Of a stretch of DNA of 64,000 nt, positions 17,293 through 26,537 are shown one piece after another; within the stretch, counting starts at the first letter, position 1; each line of letters starts with the position of its first letter. The DNA is from Staphylococcus equorum (GTDB lineage Bacteria > Bacillota > Bacilli > Staphylococcales > Staphylococcaceae). The DNA is taken from contig NZ_JAMBPV010000006.1 of assembly GCF_029531845.1 (NCBI RefSeq), forward strand, positions 82,952-146,951, written 5' to 3'. Both the position numbers and the translations under genes were made by a program. The notes beneath the pieces were generated by a model. That model ran no database searches, was not told where the DNA came from, and saw only the letters and a list, made by a program, of their open reading frames with translations.

Positions 17293-17793
17293 ATGCATAC
17301 AAATGTTAAGTTAGATCAAGATATAAGATGTGCAGTATTGACAGTTTCTGATACAAGGGATTATAAGACCGACAAGGGCGGTAAATTAGTAATAGAACTG
17401 TTATCCGAGTTAAACGTTTCAATTGATAAGACGCATTATAAAATAGTCCAAGATGAACAAGAAGCGATTAAAATGCAAGTTGAACAATGGCTAAGTGAAG
17501 AAATCGATGTGATTGTTACTACAGGGGGGACTGGTATTGCACAAAGAGATGTGACAATAGAAGCAGTATCTTCATTTTTCACTAAAGAAATTGAAGGATT
17601 TGGAGAGTTGTTTAGGTATCTAAGTTATACTGAGGATGTTGGTACGAGAGCATTACTGTCTCGAGCAGTCGCTGGGACAGTAGGAGATAAGTTAATCTTC
17701 AGTGTTCCAGGATCTACTGGAGCTGTTAAATTAGCATTGGACAAGCTAATAAAACCAGAATTAAATCATCTGGTTAAAGAAATAACTAAATAA
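17293..17793 (+). CDS. moaB: Molybdenum cofactor biosynthesis protein MoaB (MogA-like)
   Basis: A MoaB/MogA family protein of 166 residues, thought to adenylate molybdopterin before molybdate insertion. The family motifs are seen as [34 protein letters not shown] and [15 protein letters not shown] start after AAGGAG, 12 nt downstream of moeB, so the two form an operon. No other MogA-like gene is in the window, so it may do the MogA step. Confidence 0.92.
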   Translation: MHTNVKLDQDIRCAVLTVSDTRDYKTDKGGKLVIELLSELNVSIDKTHYKIVQDEQEAIKMQVEQWLSEEIDVIVTTGGTGIAQRDVTIEAVSSFFTKEIEGFGELFRYLSYTEDVGTRALLSRAVAGTVGDKLIFSVPGSTGAVKLALDKLIKPELNHLVKEITK

Positions 17794-18047
17794 AAGGACG
17801 GATAGAAATCAAAATAGGAAAGTTGATTTCGTATTCTCGCCCCCACAAAGTTTACTAGAAAAGGAATACAAGAGCTAAAGCGCTTGTATAAGAAAGAACC
17901 ACTCGACTTCATAAATGAAAACGTAGTTCTTTAAAAGCTTGAAACAAGTGTATTAAATATCAGACAACTACTGCCAATATAATAATTGAGGCTGAAACAC
18001 GTATTTATGTCCCAGAGATTTTATACTATTTGAACCCAATTATTAAA
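17794..18047. other. Intergenic region with hairpins and a possible decayed dispersed repeat
   Basis: No coding signal. Contains a hairpin (ATACAAG at 17866-17872 with CTTGTAT at 17883-17889), a CCCCCAC stretch, and the 17-mer AATATAATAATTGAGGC (17976-17992), which also occurs exactly at 7202-7218. The end (GTATTTATGTCCCAG) resembles the gggacataaat-type sequence I remember from many staphylococcal intergenic regions. This is probably repeat remnant plus the 3' ends of two convergent transcripts. Confidence 0.4.
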
Positions 18048-18533
18048 TTATTCTGTACGTTCAAAATCACCAGAGTTACCGCCAGATTTAGATAGTAAAT
18101 AAGTTTCGCCAATGACCATACCTTTATCTAAAGCTTTTGTCATGTCATATACAGTAAGTGCTACAGCAGTTGCAGCTGTTAATGCTTCCATTTCGACGCC
18201 TGTTTTTCCAGTAGTAGACACGGTTGCTCGGATATTCAAAGTAAAGGATTGCTCATTCTTCTGCCACTGAAACTCAACATCAATACCTGTTAGTGGTAAA
18301 GGGTGACACATTGGAATAATATCGGCAGTGTTTTTAGCAGCCATAATTCCTGCAATTTGTGCAGTGTTAAGGACATTTCCTTTTTTATTTGTATGATCAA
18401 CAATTTGTTGATAGATTTCTGGGTTTACGGTAATGCTTGAATGTGCAATTGCAGTACGTTTAGTAATGTTTTTTTCAGAAACGTCTACCATTTTAGCATT
18501 GCCCTGTTCATTAATATGTGTAAATTCAGACAA
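18048..18533 (-). CDS. moaC: Cyclic pyranopterin monophosphate synthase MoaC
   Basis: Works with MoaA to convert GTP to cyclic pyranopterin monophosphate. It has 161 residues, normal length, with conserved [65 protein letters not shown] and KSGGNSG. The start is TTG (18531-18533) 6 nt after GGAGGG. It is transcribed away from moeA, sharing a 64-nt divergent promoter region, whereas its partner moaA is the last gene of the moeA operon. Confidence 0.96.
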   Translation of the reverse strand: MSEFTHINEQGNAKMVDVSEKNITKRTAIAHSSITVNPEIYQQIVDHTNKKGNVLNTAQIAGIMAAKNTADIIPMCHPLPLTGIDVEFQWQKNEQSFTLNIRATVSTTGKTGVEMEALTAATAVALTVYDMTKALDKGMVIGETYLLSKSGGNSGDFERTE

Positions 18534-18597
18534 ATATATCCCTCCTAATCGTTTTCTAGTATATCACGAAATTAATTTATGTAAGGAGTAGATTTAA

Positions 18598-19857
18598 ATG
18601 CCAGTTGAAAAAAGAAATCCAATTCCAGTCGGTGAAGCCATTGAACGTGTTGTGAGTCAAAATATTTATATGGATGAAACTACAGTCCCTCTAAATGACA
18701 GCTTAAATCATATATTGGCTGAAGATATCGTTGCTACATATGAAATTCCACGTTTTAACAAATCACCTTATGATGGCTTCGCCATTAGAAGTAAAGATAC
18801 AACCGGTGCAAGTGGTTCCCACCGTCTAACTTTCAATGTGATTGATCATATTGGTGCGGGTTCTGTGTCAGATAAAAAAGTTGACGCGTTTGAAGCAGTT
18901 CGAATTATGACGGGCGCAGCGATGCCTGAAGGTGCAGATGCAGTCGTCATGTTAGAACAAACTGTAGAACAAGAACAAAGTTTCACATTACGTAAAGCAT
19001 TTAAACCTAATGAGAATGTCTCTTTAAAAGGTGAAGAAACTCAAATAGGTGATGTTATTTTACAAAAAGGACAACAAATTAATCCTGGAACGATTGCAGT
19101 ATTAGCTACATATGGCTATGCAGAAGTTCCTGTTTTTAAAAAGCCAAGTGTAGCCGTGATTGCTACAGGCAGTGAATTATTAGATGTAAGCGATGATTTA
19201 GAGCCTGGAAAAATAAGGAATTCTAATGGACCAATGATTACTGCATTGGCAAATAAATTAGACTTACAAGTAGAGGGTTATCAAATACAACAAGATGATT
19301 TAGAAAGTAGTATTCAAGTGGTTACAGAAGCAATGCTTCAACACGATATTGTCATTACTACAGGTGGGGTATCAGTTGGGGATTTTGATTATTTACCACA
19401 GATATACGAAGCATTAAATGCTGAAGTACTTTTTAATAAAATTGCTATGCGTCCAGGAAGTGTGACGACAGTAGCAATAGCAGAAGGCAAGTATTTATTT
19501 GGATTATCTGGAAATCCATCAGCATGCTTTACAGGCTTTGAATTATACGTCAAGCCAGCAGTTCAACATATGATGCATGCAAATGCCTTATACCCTCAAG
19601 TCGTGCAAGCTACATTAATGGAAGATTTTACAAAAGCCAATCCATTTACGAGATTTATTCGCGCGATGGTCACTTTTAATGGAAAAGAAATGACAGCAGT
19701 ACCTTCAGGATTTAATAAATCAGGTGCAGTCGTTGCAATTGCACATAGTGATGCAATGATTATGTTACCAGGCGGGACAAGAGGATATAAAAAAGGTTAT
19801 ACCGTAAATGTAATATTAACTGAATCACAAGCCTATGAAACGGAATGCTTTATATGA
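18598..19857 (+). CDS. moeA: Molybdopterin molybdenumtransferase MoeA
   Basis: Inserts molybdate into adenylylated molybdopterin. 419 residues with the MoeA domains in order: N-terminal YEIPRFNKSPYDGFAIRS, RIMTGAAMPEGADAVVMLE, the central domain with IATGSELL and RNSNGPMITAL, the MPT-binding ITTGGVSVGDFDYL, MRPGSVTT and LSGNPSACF, then the C-terminal domain. ATG start after AAGGAG. First gene of moeA-mobB-moaE-moaD-mobA-moaA; its stop overlaps the mobB start (ATGA). Confidence 0.96.
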   Translation: MPVEKRNPIPVGEAIERVVSQNIYMDETTVPLNDSLNHILAEDIVATYEIPRFNKSPYDGFAIRSKDTTGASGSHRLTFNVIDHIGAGSVSDKKVDAFEAVRIMTGAAMPEGADAVVMLEQTVEQEQSFTLRKAFKPNENVSLKGEETQIGDVILQKGQQINPGTIAVLATYGYAEVPVFKKPSVAVIATGSELLDVSDDLEPGKIRNSNGPMITALANKLDLQVEGYQIQQDDLESSIQVVTEAMLQHDIVITTGGVSVGDFDYLPQIYEALNAEVLFNKIAMRPGSVTTVAIAEGKYLFGLSGNPSACFTGFELYVKPAVQHMMHANALYPQVVQATLMEDFTKANPFTRFIRAMVTFNGKEMTAVPSGFNKSGAVVAIAHSDAMIMLPGGTRGYKKGYTVNVILTESQAYETECFI

Positions 19858-20342
19858 TTTTACAAATTGTTGGATTGAAAAACTCTGGAAAAACTACATT
19901 AATGACACACACGATTCAGTTGTTAAAAGTTCGTCAACTGACTGTAGCAACTGTGAAACATCACGGTCATCATAAAACTGAGGACAATCATGATATTAGA
20001 TTACAAAATGATCAAGTAGACCACATGAAACACTTTTATGCAGGGGCGGATCAAAGTATTGTTCAAGGTAATGCTTACCAACAAAGTGTCACCAGAACAC
20101 AAAACAAAACGCTTGATGAAATCATTGGTGAATCTGTTACAATGGACAGTAACATAATATTAATAGAAGGTTTTAAAGAAGCAAATTACGATAAAGTACT
20201 AGTCTATCGTAATGAAAGCGATCGAAATGCACTAAATCATTTAACACATATTAAGTATGCTATTAATTTATCAGAACCAGAGGCTTTATGTAAGTATGAT
20301 CAATGGTTATTATCTTTTTTTAATATCGAAGGAATGAATTAA
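19854..20342 (+). CDS. mobB: Molybdopterin-guanine dinucleotide biosynthesis adaptor MobB
   Basis: A small P-loop GTPase of 162 residues that assists MobA in making the guanine dinucleotide cofactor. Walker A GLKNSGKTT (about 7-15) and the switch-like VKHHGHH are visible, with IILIEGFKEA later. I chose ATG at 19854, which overlaps the moeA stop (ATGA); ATG at 19845 would add three residues. Translation is probably coupled to moeA. Confidence 0.92.
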   Translation: MILQIVGLKNSGKTTLMTHTIQLLKVRQLTVATVKHHGHHKTEDNHDIRLQNDQVDHMKHFYAGADQSIVQGNAYQQSVTRTQNKTLDEIIGESVTMDSNIILIEGFKEANYDKVLVYRNESDRNALNHLTHIKYAINLSEPEALCKYDQWLLSFFNIEGMN

Positions 20343-20789
20343 ATGAAGCAATTTGAAGTGACAAGCGAGCCGATACAGACAGAGCAATATAGATCTTATG
20401 TACTGAACGAACATCAAGGTGCAGTTGTTATTTTTACAGGTCACGTAAGGGAATGGACAAAAGGAATTAAAACAGAGTACTTAGAGTACGAAGCCTATAT
20501 TCCTATGGCAGAAAAAAAGTTAGCTCAAATTGGTGATGAAATTTCACAGCGATGGCCAGGTACACAAACAACAATCGTACATAGAATTGGGCCGTTAGCT
20601 ATTTCAGATATTGCAGTACTCATTAGTGTTTCTTCACCACATCGAAAAGATGCTTACAGAGCAAATGAATATGCAATTGAGCGAATCAAAGAAATCGTAC
20701 CCATTTGGAAAAAAGAAATATGGGAAGATGGCGCGCAATGGCAAGGACATCAACATGGAAGTCATGAGGATGCGATTGAAGGAGGATAA
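20343..20789 (+). CDS. moaE: Molybdopterin synthase catalytic subunit MoaE
   Basis: Large subunit of molybdopterin synthase, which uses two MoaD thiocarboxylates to add the dithiolene sulfurs. It has 148 residues with the family stretches GAVVIFTGHVREWT, LEYEAYIPMAEKKL, HRIGPLAI, VSSPHRKDAYRA and the catalytic-lysine region VPIWKKEIWEDGAQW. ATG directly follows the mobB stop, with the ribosome site GAAGGAA inside mobB. moaD follows after 2 nt, so the two subunits are made together. Confidence 0.95.
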   Translation: MKQFEVTSEPIQTEQYRSYVLNEHQGAVVIFTGHVREWTKGIKTEYLEYEAYIPMAEKKLAQIGDEISQRWPGTQTTIVHRIGPLAISDIAVLISVSSPHRKDAYRANEYAIERIKEIVPIWKKEIWEDGAQWQGHQHGSHEDAIEGG

Positions 20790-20791
20790 TC

Positions 20792-21025
20792 ATGAGAGTG
20801 CTTTATTTTGCAGAAATAAAAGAAATATTAGCAAAACAATCAGAAGATATAGATTTGAGTTATGATATTACTGTAAATGAATTTATTACAGATTTATTTA
20901 AACGTTATCCTAGTATTAGCGATAAAAAATTTCAAATAGCGGTAAATGAAGAATTTGTGAAAAATGATGACATTGTCCAACCTAATGACACTGTCGCATT
21001 GATTCCACCAGTTAGCGGAGGGTAA
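20792..21025 (+). CDS. moaD: Molybdopterin synthase sulfur carrier subunit MoaD
   Basis: A ubiquitin-like sulfur carrier of 77 residues ending in the required Gly-Gly (IPPVSGG), which MoeB adenylates and a sulfurtransferase converts to a thiocarboxylate. The body has the beta-grasp pattern ([13 protein letters not shown], then the C-terminal [12 protein letters not shown]). ATG follows GGAGGA. It sits between moaE and mobA in the Mo cofactor operon. Confidence 0.94.
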   Translation: MRVLYFAEIKEILAKQSEDIDLSYDITVNEFITDLFKRYPSISDKKFQIAVNEEFVKNDDIVQPNDTVALIPPVSGG

Positions 21026-21032
21026 AGAAGAG

Positions 21033-21641
21033 ATGAAAGCAATTATACTTGCCGGAGGACAATCAGAGAGATTCGGTGAACCTAAGGCTTTTGCACAAAT
21101 TGAATCGCAATCATTTTATGAGCGAATTATAGAAGTGTTAGAAGCAACGAACATGTTTAATCAGATTATTATAAGTACAAATGAAAATCTTGCGACACAA
21201 TTTGATTACCCTAATATAATTATAGATGAACACCAGAATAAAGATAAAGGGCCTTTGGCAGGTATTAGATCAGTCATGAGCCAATACGTAGAGGAAGAAC
21301 TTTTCTTTGTTATTTCCGTTGACACACCTATGATTACTCAAAAAGCGATAAGTAAATTATATCAATTTATGGTGGAACACCTTATTGAAGATCAGTTAGA
21401 TATTGCTGGTTTTCAAGAAGCAGGTAGACCGATACCTACACTTGCCTTTTACAGTCCACATACTTTAACTTACATTGATAAGGCACTGGATTCAGATGAT
21501 TACAGTTTAAAGAATGTCTATACTAAAGTTGCGAGCGACTGGTTAGATGTTAACACAATTGAATCACCTGATTATTGGTATAAAAACGTTAATTTCCAGC
21601 ATGACTTGGACTCTTTACAACATGAAATTATAAATAGATAA
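21033..21641 (+). CDS. mobA: Molybdenum cofactor guanylyltransferase MobA
   Basis: Transfers GMP from GTP to Mo-molybdopterin to make the guanine dinucleotide form used by formate dehydrogenase and nitrate reductase. It has 202 residues with an N-terminal GTP-binding signature [15 protein letters not shown] (about 6-20), then [16 protein letters not shown] and the metal-binding VDTPMI. ATG at 21033 follows GGAGGG, which lies in the moaD end. The presence of mobA and mobB implies that bis-MGD enzymes exist in this organism. Confidence 0.94.
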   Translation: MKAIILAGGQSERFGEPKAFAQIESQSFYERIIEVLEATNMFNQIIISTNENLATQFDYPNIIIDEHQNKDKGPLAGIRSVMSQYVEEELFFVISVDTPMITQKAISKLYQFMVEHLIEDQLDIAGFQEAGRPIPTLAFYSPHTLTYIDKALDSDDYSLKNVYTKVASDWLDVNTIESPDYWYKNVNFQHDLDSLQHEIINR

Positions 21642-21657
21642 AGGGGGGGCTAACGAT

Positions 21658-22680
21658 ATGGTAGAACAAATCACTGATAAACTCGGGCGTCCGATACGTG
21701 ACTTAAGATTGTCAGTTACAGATCGTTGCAATTTCCGTTGTGATTATTGTATGCCTAAAGAAATATTTGGCGATGATTTTGTTTTCTTACCTAAAGACGA
21801 GCTTCTTACATTTGATGAAATGGTACGTATTTCGAAAGTATACACACAATTAGGTGTGAAAAAAATACGTATTACAGGCGGTGAACCATTACTCAGACGT
21901 GATTTATATAAATTGATTTATGAATTAAATCAGATTGATGGTGTAGAAGATATTGGTCTAACGACAAATGGCTTATTATTAAAAAAACACGGTCAAAAAT
22001 TATATGATGCAGGTTTAAGACGTATTAATGTAAGTTTAGATGCAATCGAAGATAAAGTGTTTCAAGCGATCAATAATAGAAATATAAAAGCTTCTACAAT
22101 ATTGCAACAGATTGATTATGCAATTTCCATAGGATTCCATGTAAAAGTAAATGTGGTTATACAAAAAGGTGTAAATGACGACCAAATTTTACCTATGATT
22201 CAATATTTCAAAGAGAAAGATATTGAGATTAGGTTTATAGAGTTTATGGATGTTGGAAACGATAATGGATGGGATTTTAGTAAAGTGGTAACAAAAGAGG
22301 AAATGTTAAATATGATAGAAAATGAATTTGATATTGAATCAGTGGAGCCAAAATATTTTGGTGAAGTCGCTAAATATTATCGTCATAAAGATAATGGCGC
22401 ACAGTTTGGTCTTATCACTAGTGTATCTCAATCTTTCTGCTCTACATGTACACGTGGAAGATTATCATCAGATGGTAAGTTTTATAGTTGCTTGTTTAGT
22501 ACAGTAGATGGCTTTAATGTGAAGTCATTTATGCGTGCCGGAGCAACAGATGACGAGCTATTCGAACAATTTAAAGTACTATGGAATGTTAGAGATGATA
22601 GATACTCAGATGAACGTACAGAACAAACTGTAGCAAATAGAAAACGAAAAAAGATTAATATGAATTATATTGGTGGTTAG
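21658..22680 (+). CDS. moaA: GTP 3',8-cyclase MoaA
   Basis: A radical SAM enzyme that starts cofactor synthesis from GTP. It has 340 residues. The N-terminal cluster motif is CNFRCDYC (CxxxCxxC, about residues 24-31), followed by [12 protein letters not shown]. The C-terminal cluster cysteines are in [18 protein letters not shown], and the protein ends in the conserved Gly-Gly (YIGG). ATG follows AAGGGGGGG. Last gene of the operon, before a terminator; sarV is next, an order I recall from S. aureus. Confidence 0.97.
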   Translation: MVEQITDKLGRPIRDLRLSVTDRCNFRCDYCMPKEIFGDDFVFLPKDELLTFDEMVRISKVYTQLGVKKIRITGGEPLLRRDLYKLIYELNQIDGVEDIGLTTNGLLLKKHGQKLYDAGLRRINVSLDAIEDKVFQAINNRNIKASTILQQIDYAISIGFHVKVNVVIQKGVNDDQILPMIQYFKEKDIEIRFIEFMDVGNDNGWDFSKVVTKEEMLNMIENEFDIESVEPKYFGEVAKYYRHKDNGAQFGLITSVSQSFCSTCTRGRLSSDGKFYSCLFSTVDGFNVKSFMRAGATDDELFEQFKVLWNVRDDRYSDERTEQTVANRKRKKINMNYIGG

Positions 22681-22754
22681 TATCATTAGATAATTGTAAA
22701 GCTTACAATTATACTTGAACTAGTTTTGAAACTGACATAACATTTAATATCACA

Positions 22755-22799
22755 AAACGTTGAGGGCAGCTTAAATAAACATGCTCTCAGCGTTTTTTG
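22755..22799 (+). terminator. Rho-independent terminator of the moeA-moaA operon
   Basis: AAACGTTGAGGGCA (22755-22768) pairs with TGCTCTCAGCGTTT (22782-22795, with G-U pairs), followed by TTTTG. Confidence 0.85.
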
Positions 22800-23126
22800 T
22801 ATTAAATCACAAGGTAAATAAAAATCGTTCTATTTATTTAACAAAATAACAGTTATTATTATCCATTTTCAAATTTTAAAAGAAAGCATTTTTTAAGACA
22901 ATCTATTAATAAAAAGTGTTTATATTAATTTTAGGGATTTAAGTAAAACAAAAAAATGCATGGTATGTATAAGAAGCGATATAAATGAAAGACAATAGTA
23001 AAAAATATTTATCTATTACTTTTAAAATAATAGATTTAATGAAGAAAATGTTATATAATATTTTCGAAGCTTATTCATTATAAAGCCATTTAAACAACAA
23101 GAAAAGACGATAAGGAGGCCATTATT
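22800..23126 (+). promoter_or_regulatory. AT-rich upstream region of sarV
   Basis: About 330 nt of very AT-rich sequence with no ORF. A TATAAT at 23054-23059 could be a -10 element, but no good -35 lies 17 nt upstream. The ribosome site is AAGGAGG at 23112-23118. Long AT-rich leaders are usual for sar-family genes, which bind AT-rich DNA; no specific site can be assigned. Confidence 0.4.
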
Positions 23127-23477
23127 ATGGAAAGTAAAGTATCTTATTTTATAACTTCTGAAAGAGCATTAAGTCAATTAAAGCATTGGTTGAAAACAGT
23201 ACATCATTTATCAATTGAAGAATTTGTTGTGCTGTATAAGGTTTATGAAGCTAAAAAAATCAGTGGAAAGGAATTGAGAGATACACTTCATTTCGAAATG
23301 TTATGGGATACGAGCAAGATTGATGTGATTATACGAAAAATTTATAAAAAAGAACTCATGTCTAAAATTCGTTCTGAAACAGACGAAAGACAAGTTTATT
23401 ATTATTTCAATGATATTCAAACTAAGATTTTTGATGATATTATCCAAGAAATAGAAAATATTAAAGTAGCACAATAA
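23127..23477 (+). CDS. sarV: SarA-family regulator SarV
   Basis: A single-domain SarA-family winged helix of 116 residues. The stretches [56 protein letters not shown] and the wing motif [13 protein letters not shown] agree closely with S. aureus SarV as I remember it, and the gene also neighbours moaA there. In S. aureus SarV promotes autolysis and is repressed by SarA and MgrA. The KIxxKELRD and SETDERQV motifs are family hallmarks. Monocistronic, with a strong terminator after it. Confidence 0.9.
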   Translation: MESKVSYFITSERALSQLKHWLKTVHHLSIEEFVVLYKVYEAKKISGKELRDTLHFEMLWDTSKIDVIIRKIYKKELMSKIRSETDERQVYYYFNDIQTKIFDDIIQEIENIKVAQ

Positions 23478-23490
23478 TAAAGCATACATA

Positions 23491-23544
23491 AAAAAGAGAG
23501 CGGGACTACGGAATCAAACTTTGATTCCTTCCCGCTCTCTTTTA
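23491..23544. terminator. Bidirectional terminator between sarV and the MFS gene
   Basis: AAAAGAGAGCGGGA pairs with TCCCGCTCTCTTTT, with an inner GGAATCAAA/TTTGATTCC stem. A-run on the left and T-run on the right. It overlaps the last bases of the minus-strand MFS gene. Confidence 0.9.
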
Positions 23545-24753
23545 TTGAAATGAGTTAAGTTGTTTAACTTTTCTGCCATGTAAAAGGAAATAAATAATAG
23601 CTGCTATTAGCACGATGACGGCCATAATAGCATATAGTTGTGCATAAGATACGGAGGATGTCATGAACCCTAAAACATAAGGCCCGAATCCAACCCCTAA
23701 ATCTAGTCCAATAAAATAGGTTGAAGTTGCTATACCATATTTAGCAGGTGATGATACTTTAATGGCAATAGCTTGCATACAGGATGAAATATTTCCATAA
23801 CCTGCGCCTAAGAACAAGCCAGCAAGAATGAGTAACCATCCATTATTTGTAATACTTAAAGTAACGAATGTAAGGATTAAGAATACAAAGGCAGGATATG
23901 CAATGACATTCTCATTTTTTTGATCCATGAGGCGACCTGCAATTGGTCGAGTGATCAACGATGCGATGGCATAAAATATAAAGAAGTAACTAGAAATCGT
24001 TACTAAATTTATCTCTTGAGCAAAGAACTGCAAGAATGTAAGTATTGAAGAATAAGTTAAACCTGAAATCAACATAATTATTGCTACAGGTATAGCTTCT
24101 TTTGCAATGTAATTATTAATGTTGAATTTTTTACTTGTTGTTTTTTGAGTAGTTGTATCAGTTGTATCGAGCTTAAATTGTAGATTTACAAAGAAAGAAA
24201 TTAATAAGCTTACTACACCACAAACGAGACAAATTAAGAATAGCATCTTAATTGGAAAAGTATTAATTAATAGTAAGCCAAGGAAAGGACCAATAGCTGC
24301 ACCAATAACAAGACTTAAAGAAAATAAACTAATACCTTCACTTTTTCTATCATTAGGTGTGACATAAGCGGCGATGGTACCTGTTGCTGTTGTAGTAATT
24401 CCTGTAGCAATACCATTAATCAATCTAGTGAACATGAGGAATGCTAAAGAACCTTCTACAAAATATAATAATTGGGTAATGATTAAAAATCCTAATCCAA
24501 TTAATAATATACGTTTAGGGCCGACTTTATTTACATATTTTCCAGTTACAAAACGCCCTATTAAGGAACCTATGATAAAGAGTCCGGTTACTAAGCCAGC
24601 GGTGCTATCTGAAACATTATATTCAGATTTAGTATAACTGGCGATTATTACTATAAGTAAATACATACATAAGTATATTAAAAAATTGGTTATAAAGTTT
24701 ATATTAAAACTTTTTGTCCATATGGGTGTTTTTGTTGGTATTGCTTGATTCAT
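23542..24753 (-). CDS. MFS transporter, probable efflux pump
   Basis: A major facilitator protein of 403 residues with about 12 membrane helices. The MFS loop 2-3 motif is seen as GRFVTGKYVNKVGPKR (about 65-80), and antiporter-type motif C-like glycines occur in LVIGAAIGPFLGLLL. It follows the MarR regulator by 1 nt, a common layout for a drug or metabolite pump under control of its own repressor. Substrate cannot be told from sequence. ATG start with a GGAGG ribosome site inside the marR end. Confidence 0.87.
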   Translation of the reverse strand: MNQAIPTKTPIWTKSFNINFITNFLIYLCMYLLIVIIASYTKSEYNVSDSTAGLVTGLFIIGSLIGRFVTGKYVNKVGPKRILLIGLGFLIITQLLYFVEGSLAFLMFTRLINGIATGITTTATGTIAAYVTPNDRKSEGISLFSLSLVIGAAIGPFLGLLLINTFPIKMLFLICLVCGVVSLLISFFVNLQFKLDTTDTTTQKTTSKKFNINNYIAKEAIPVAIIMLISGLTYSSILTFLQFFAQEINLVTISSYFFIFYAIASLITRPIAGRLMDQKNENVIAYPAFVFLILTFVTLSITNNGWLLILAGLFLGAGYGNISSCMQAIAIKVSSPAKYGIATSTYFIGLDLGVGFGPYVLGFMTSSVSYAQLYAIMAVIVLIAAIIYFLLHGRKVKQLNSFQ

Positions 24754-24754
24754 A

Positions 24755-25189
24755 TTACGCTTCCTCCATTTTTGTTATAGCTTCATGTATTGATTGAATG
24801 GTCTTAATTGCATGTTTAAGGTCTTCTTCAGATAATCCTGTGTCTTCAATAAGCTGATTTTGTACCTTATCAACTCGAGCACTAATGTTGTCATACAATA
24901 ACTGACCTTCTTTTGAGAAAGTTAACATTTTCTCCCTTTTATCAATACCAGGTTCAATTGAAAGCAATGATTTTTCAGAAAGTACTTTTAAAATCTTACG
25001 TGTCGTTGGTTTCTCAATGGCACGGCGCTTTGATATTTGTACCAAAGTAGTAGGCGCATTGTAAGCTATATCTTTAAATACCAACCATTGAGCAGGATAT
25101 AGATCAAATTCTTCAAATATAGGTTGAAACAATTTGGTGTAGGGTCTATAAATCGCAGTAAGATTATTAAATATAAGATTATTTTTCAT
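24755..25189 (-). CDS. MarR-family transcriptional regulator
   Basis: A 144-residue MarR repressor with the winged helix in the middle (TTLVQISKRRAIEKPTTRKILKVL, then the wing around EPGIDKREKMLTFSKEG). Dimerisation helices lie at both ends. It is the first gene of a two-gene operon with the MFS pump. A perfect 7-bp-armed palindrome lies just upstream of its ribosome site, consistent with autoregulation and pump control by a small-molecule ligand; both are inferred. Confidence 0.9.
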   Translation of the reverse strand: MKNNLIFNNLTAIYRPYTKLFQPIFEEFDLYPAQWLVFKDIAYNAPTTLVQISKRRAIEKPTTRKILKVLSEKSLLSIEPGIDKREKMLTFSKEGQLLYDNISARVDKVQNQLIEDTGLSEEDLKHAIKTIQSIHEAITKMEEA

Positions 25190-25205
25190 AACGGCCTCCT
25201 CTAAT

Positions 25206-25222
25206 AGTTAGCTTTGCTAACT
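25206..25222 (-). promoter_or_regulatory. Candidate MarR operator
   Basis: AGTTAGC-TTT-GCTAACT is a perfect palindrome with 7-bp arms, 17 nt before the marR start codon and just beyond GGAGG. Size and shape suit a MarR dimer. Binding is inferred. Confidence 0.6.
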
Positions 25223-25408
25223 TAATTTACAACATGCTTATTCTATTCCTTTTTAATTAAAAAATCAATAGTAGGTGATGTAAAAAAATACTAATTAAAG
25301 AAAAAGTTTATGGAAGTAAGTAAATTATCCCGTAGTATTAGTTAAGACAAGTAAAGTGGTATACAATTTGTTAAGATATAGACAAAGCTAAAATAAGGGA
25401 GATACGTA

Positions 25409-26170
25409 ATGCAATATTTAAAATTAGATCATATGATTCATTATATTCATCAATTAGATAACTTTAAATATCCAGGGCATTTGTTTAAATTACATCAAGG
25501 TGGTCACCATGAAAAATTAGGAACTTATAATAGATTGGCTTATTTAAATAATGCATATATAGAGTTATTGGACGTGTATAAACCCGACGTATTATTAAAA
25601 ATGATAAAAACAGATGAAGGTCGTGTCTCGTTTCCTTCCAAAATAGTACAAGATAATTATAGTCAAGGTATAAAGACATTGGCATTTCGTACACAAGATA
25701 TTCATCAATTGAAAAAAGATTTGGAAACGAGAAATATAGAGGTCATTGGGCCTATAGATATGCATAGGGAAAATGTGAAGGGTGATAAAACATCTTGGAA
25801 ATTACTGTATATTGCAGATCCGGATTATAGAGTAAAACCACCATTTTTTATACAGTGGGATGAAGCTGAAGAAGTGAGAAATAAAAAAATAGAACCACTA
25901 CAACAAAAAGAATTTACGATTAAGACAATTAATCTACACAGTACAGAACGCGAGCATACTGTAAAAAAATGGGAATACTGGTTTGATATGGATAAAATAA
26001 GTGAAACTAAAACATATACTGCCTTAAAATTAAAAAATGATGATGTTGTGTACCGCATTTATGATGGTGAATATTCAGGGTATAAATCAGTCACATTAAG
26101 AGATGATAAAACTTCATCATCTTATACTTTAATTATTCGAGGAACAAGTTATCAGTTCGAGGCAGATTAA
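25409..26170 (+). CDS. VOC-superfamily (glyoxalase-like) protein
   Basis: A 253-residue protein with the glyoxalase/bleomycin-resistance-like domain (LDHMIHYIHQLDNF, HQGGHHEKLGTYNRLAYLNNAYIELLDV, then IQWDEAEE). The pattern fits the glyoxalase-like family with a paired beta-alpha-beta-beta-beta fold. The first His of the metal triad is plausible at H9, but function is unknown. ATG start after AGGGAG. Its last 4 nt overlap the end of the convergent small membrane protein gene. Confidence 0.8.
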   Translation: MQYLKLDHMIHYIHQLDNFKYPGHLFKLHQGGHHEKLGTYNRLAYLNNAYIELLDVYKPDVLLKMIKTDEGRVSFPSKIVQDNYSQGIKTLAFRTQDIHQLKKDLETRNIEVIGPIDMHRENVKGDKTSWKLLYIADPDYRVKPPFFIQWDEAEEVRNKKIEPLQQKEFTIKTINLHSTEREHTVKKWEYWFDMDKISETKTYTALKLKNDDVVYRIYDGEYSGYKSVTLRDDKTSSSYTLIIRGTSYQFEAD

Positions 26171-26418
26171 TAAATATAAAGATATGCGCTATGTGCAATA
26201 ATGAAAATGTGTATCAATGAAATAATAAGTGTTAAAATAGTTAAATAAGTGGCTAATTTGTGTGTACGTAATAATAATAAGTATACGCATATAACAAAAG
26301 ACAACGCTGCTAAAATAACTCTTAAACTTAAGTATGATATTGTCAGTGGTTCGATAAAAGCTTGAACTACAAAGATTAAATTAATAAGCATTAATAATCC
26401 AATAATAAAAATACGCAT
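26167..26418 (-). CDS. Small membrane protein of unknown function
   Basis: 83 residues made almost entirely of three hydrophobic helices (about 4-24, 28-49 and 56-80) with short polar loops (RTHK, KLATY). ATG start with a GAGGTG ribosome site 8 nt upstream. I do not recognise a family. It overlaps the convergent VOC gene by 4 nt. The good ribosome site and continuous hydrophobic pattern support a real gene. Confidence 0.65.
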   Translation of the reverse strand: MRIFIIGLLMLINLIFVVQAFIEPLTISYLSLRVILAALSFVICVYLLLLRTHKLATYLTILTLIISLIHIFIIAHSAYLYIY

Positions 26419-26537
26419 GAAAACACCTCGTCTTTTCTTTTAATAGAGTATAACAAATGAATTGTTTATATGTGAAATTATGAGCGAAGCAATGTATAAT
26501 ATCAAAGTATTGAATTGGTAAAGGAGACATCAGTAGT

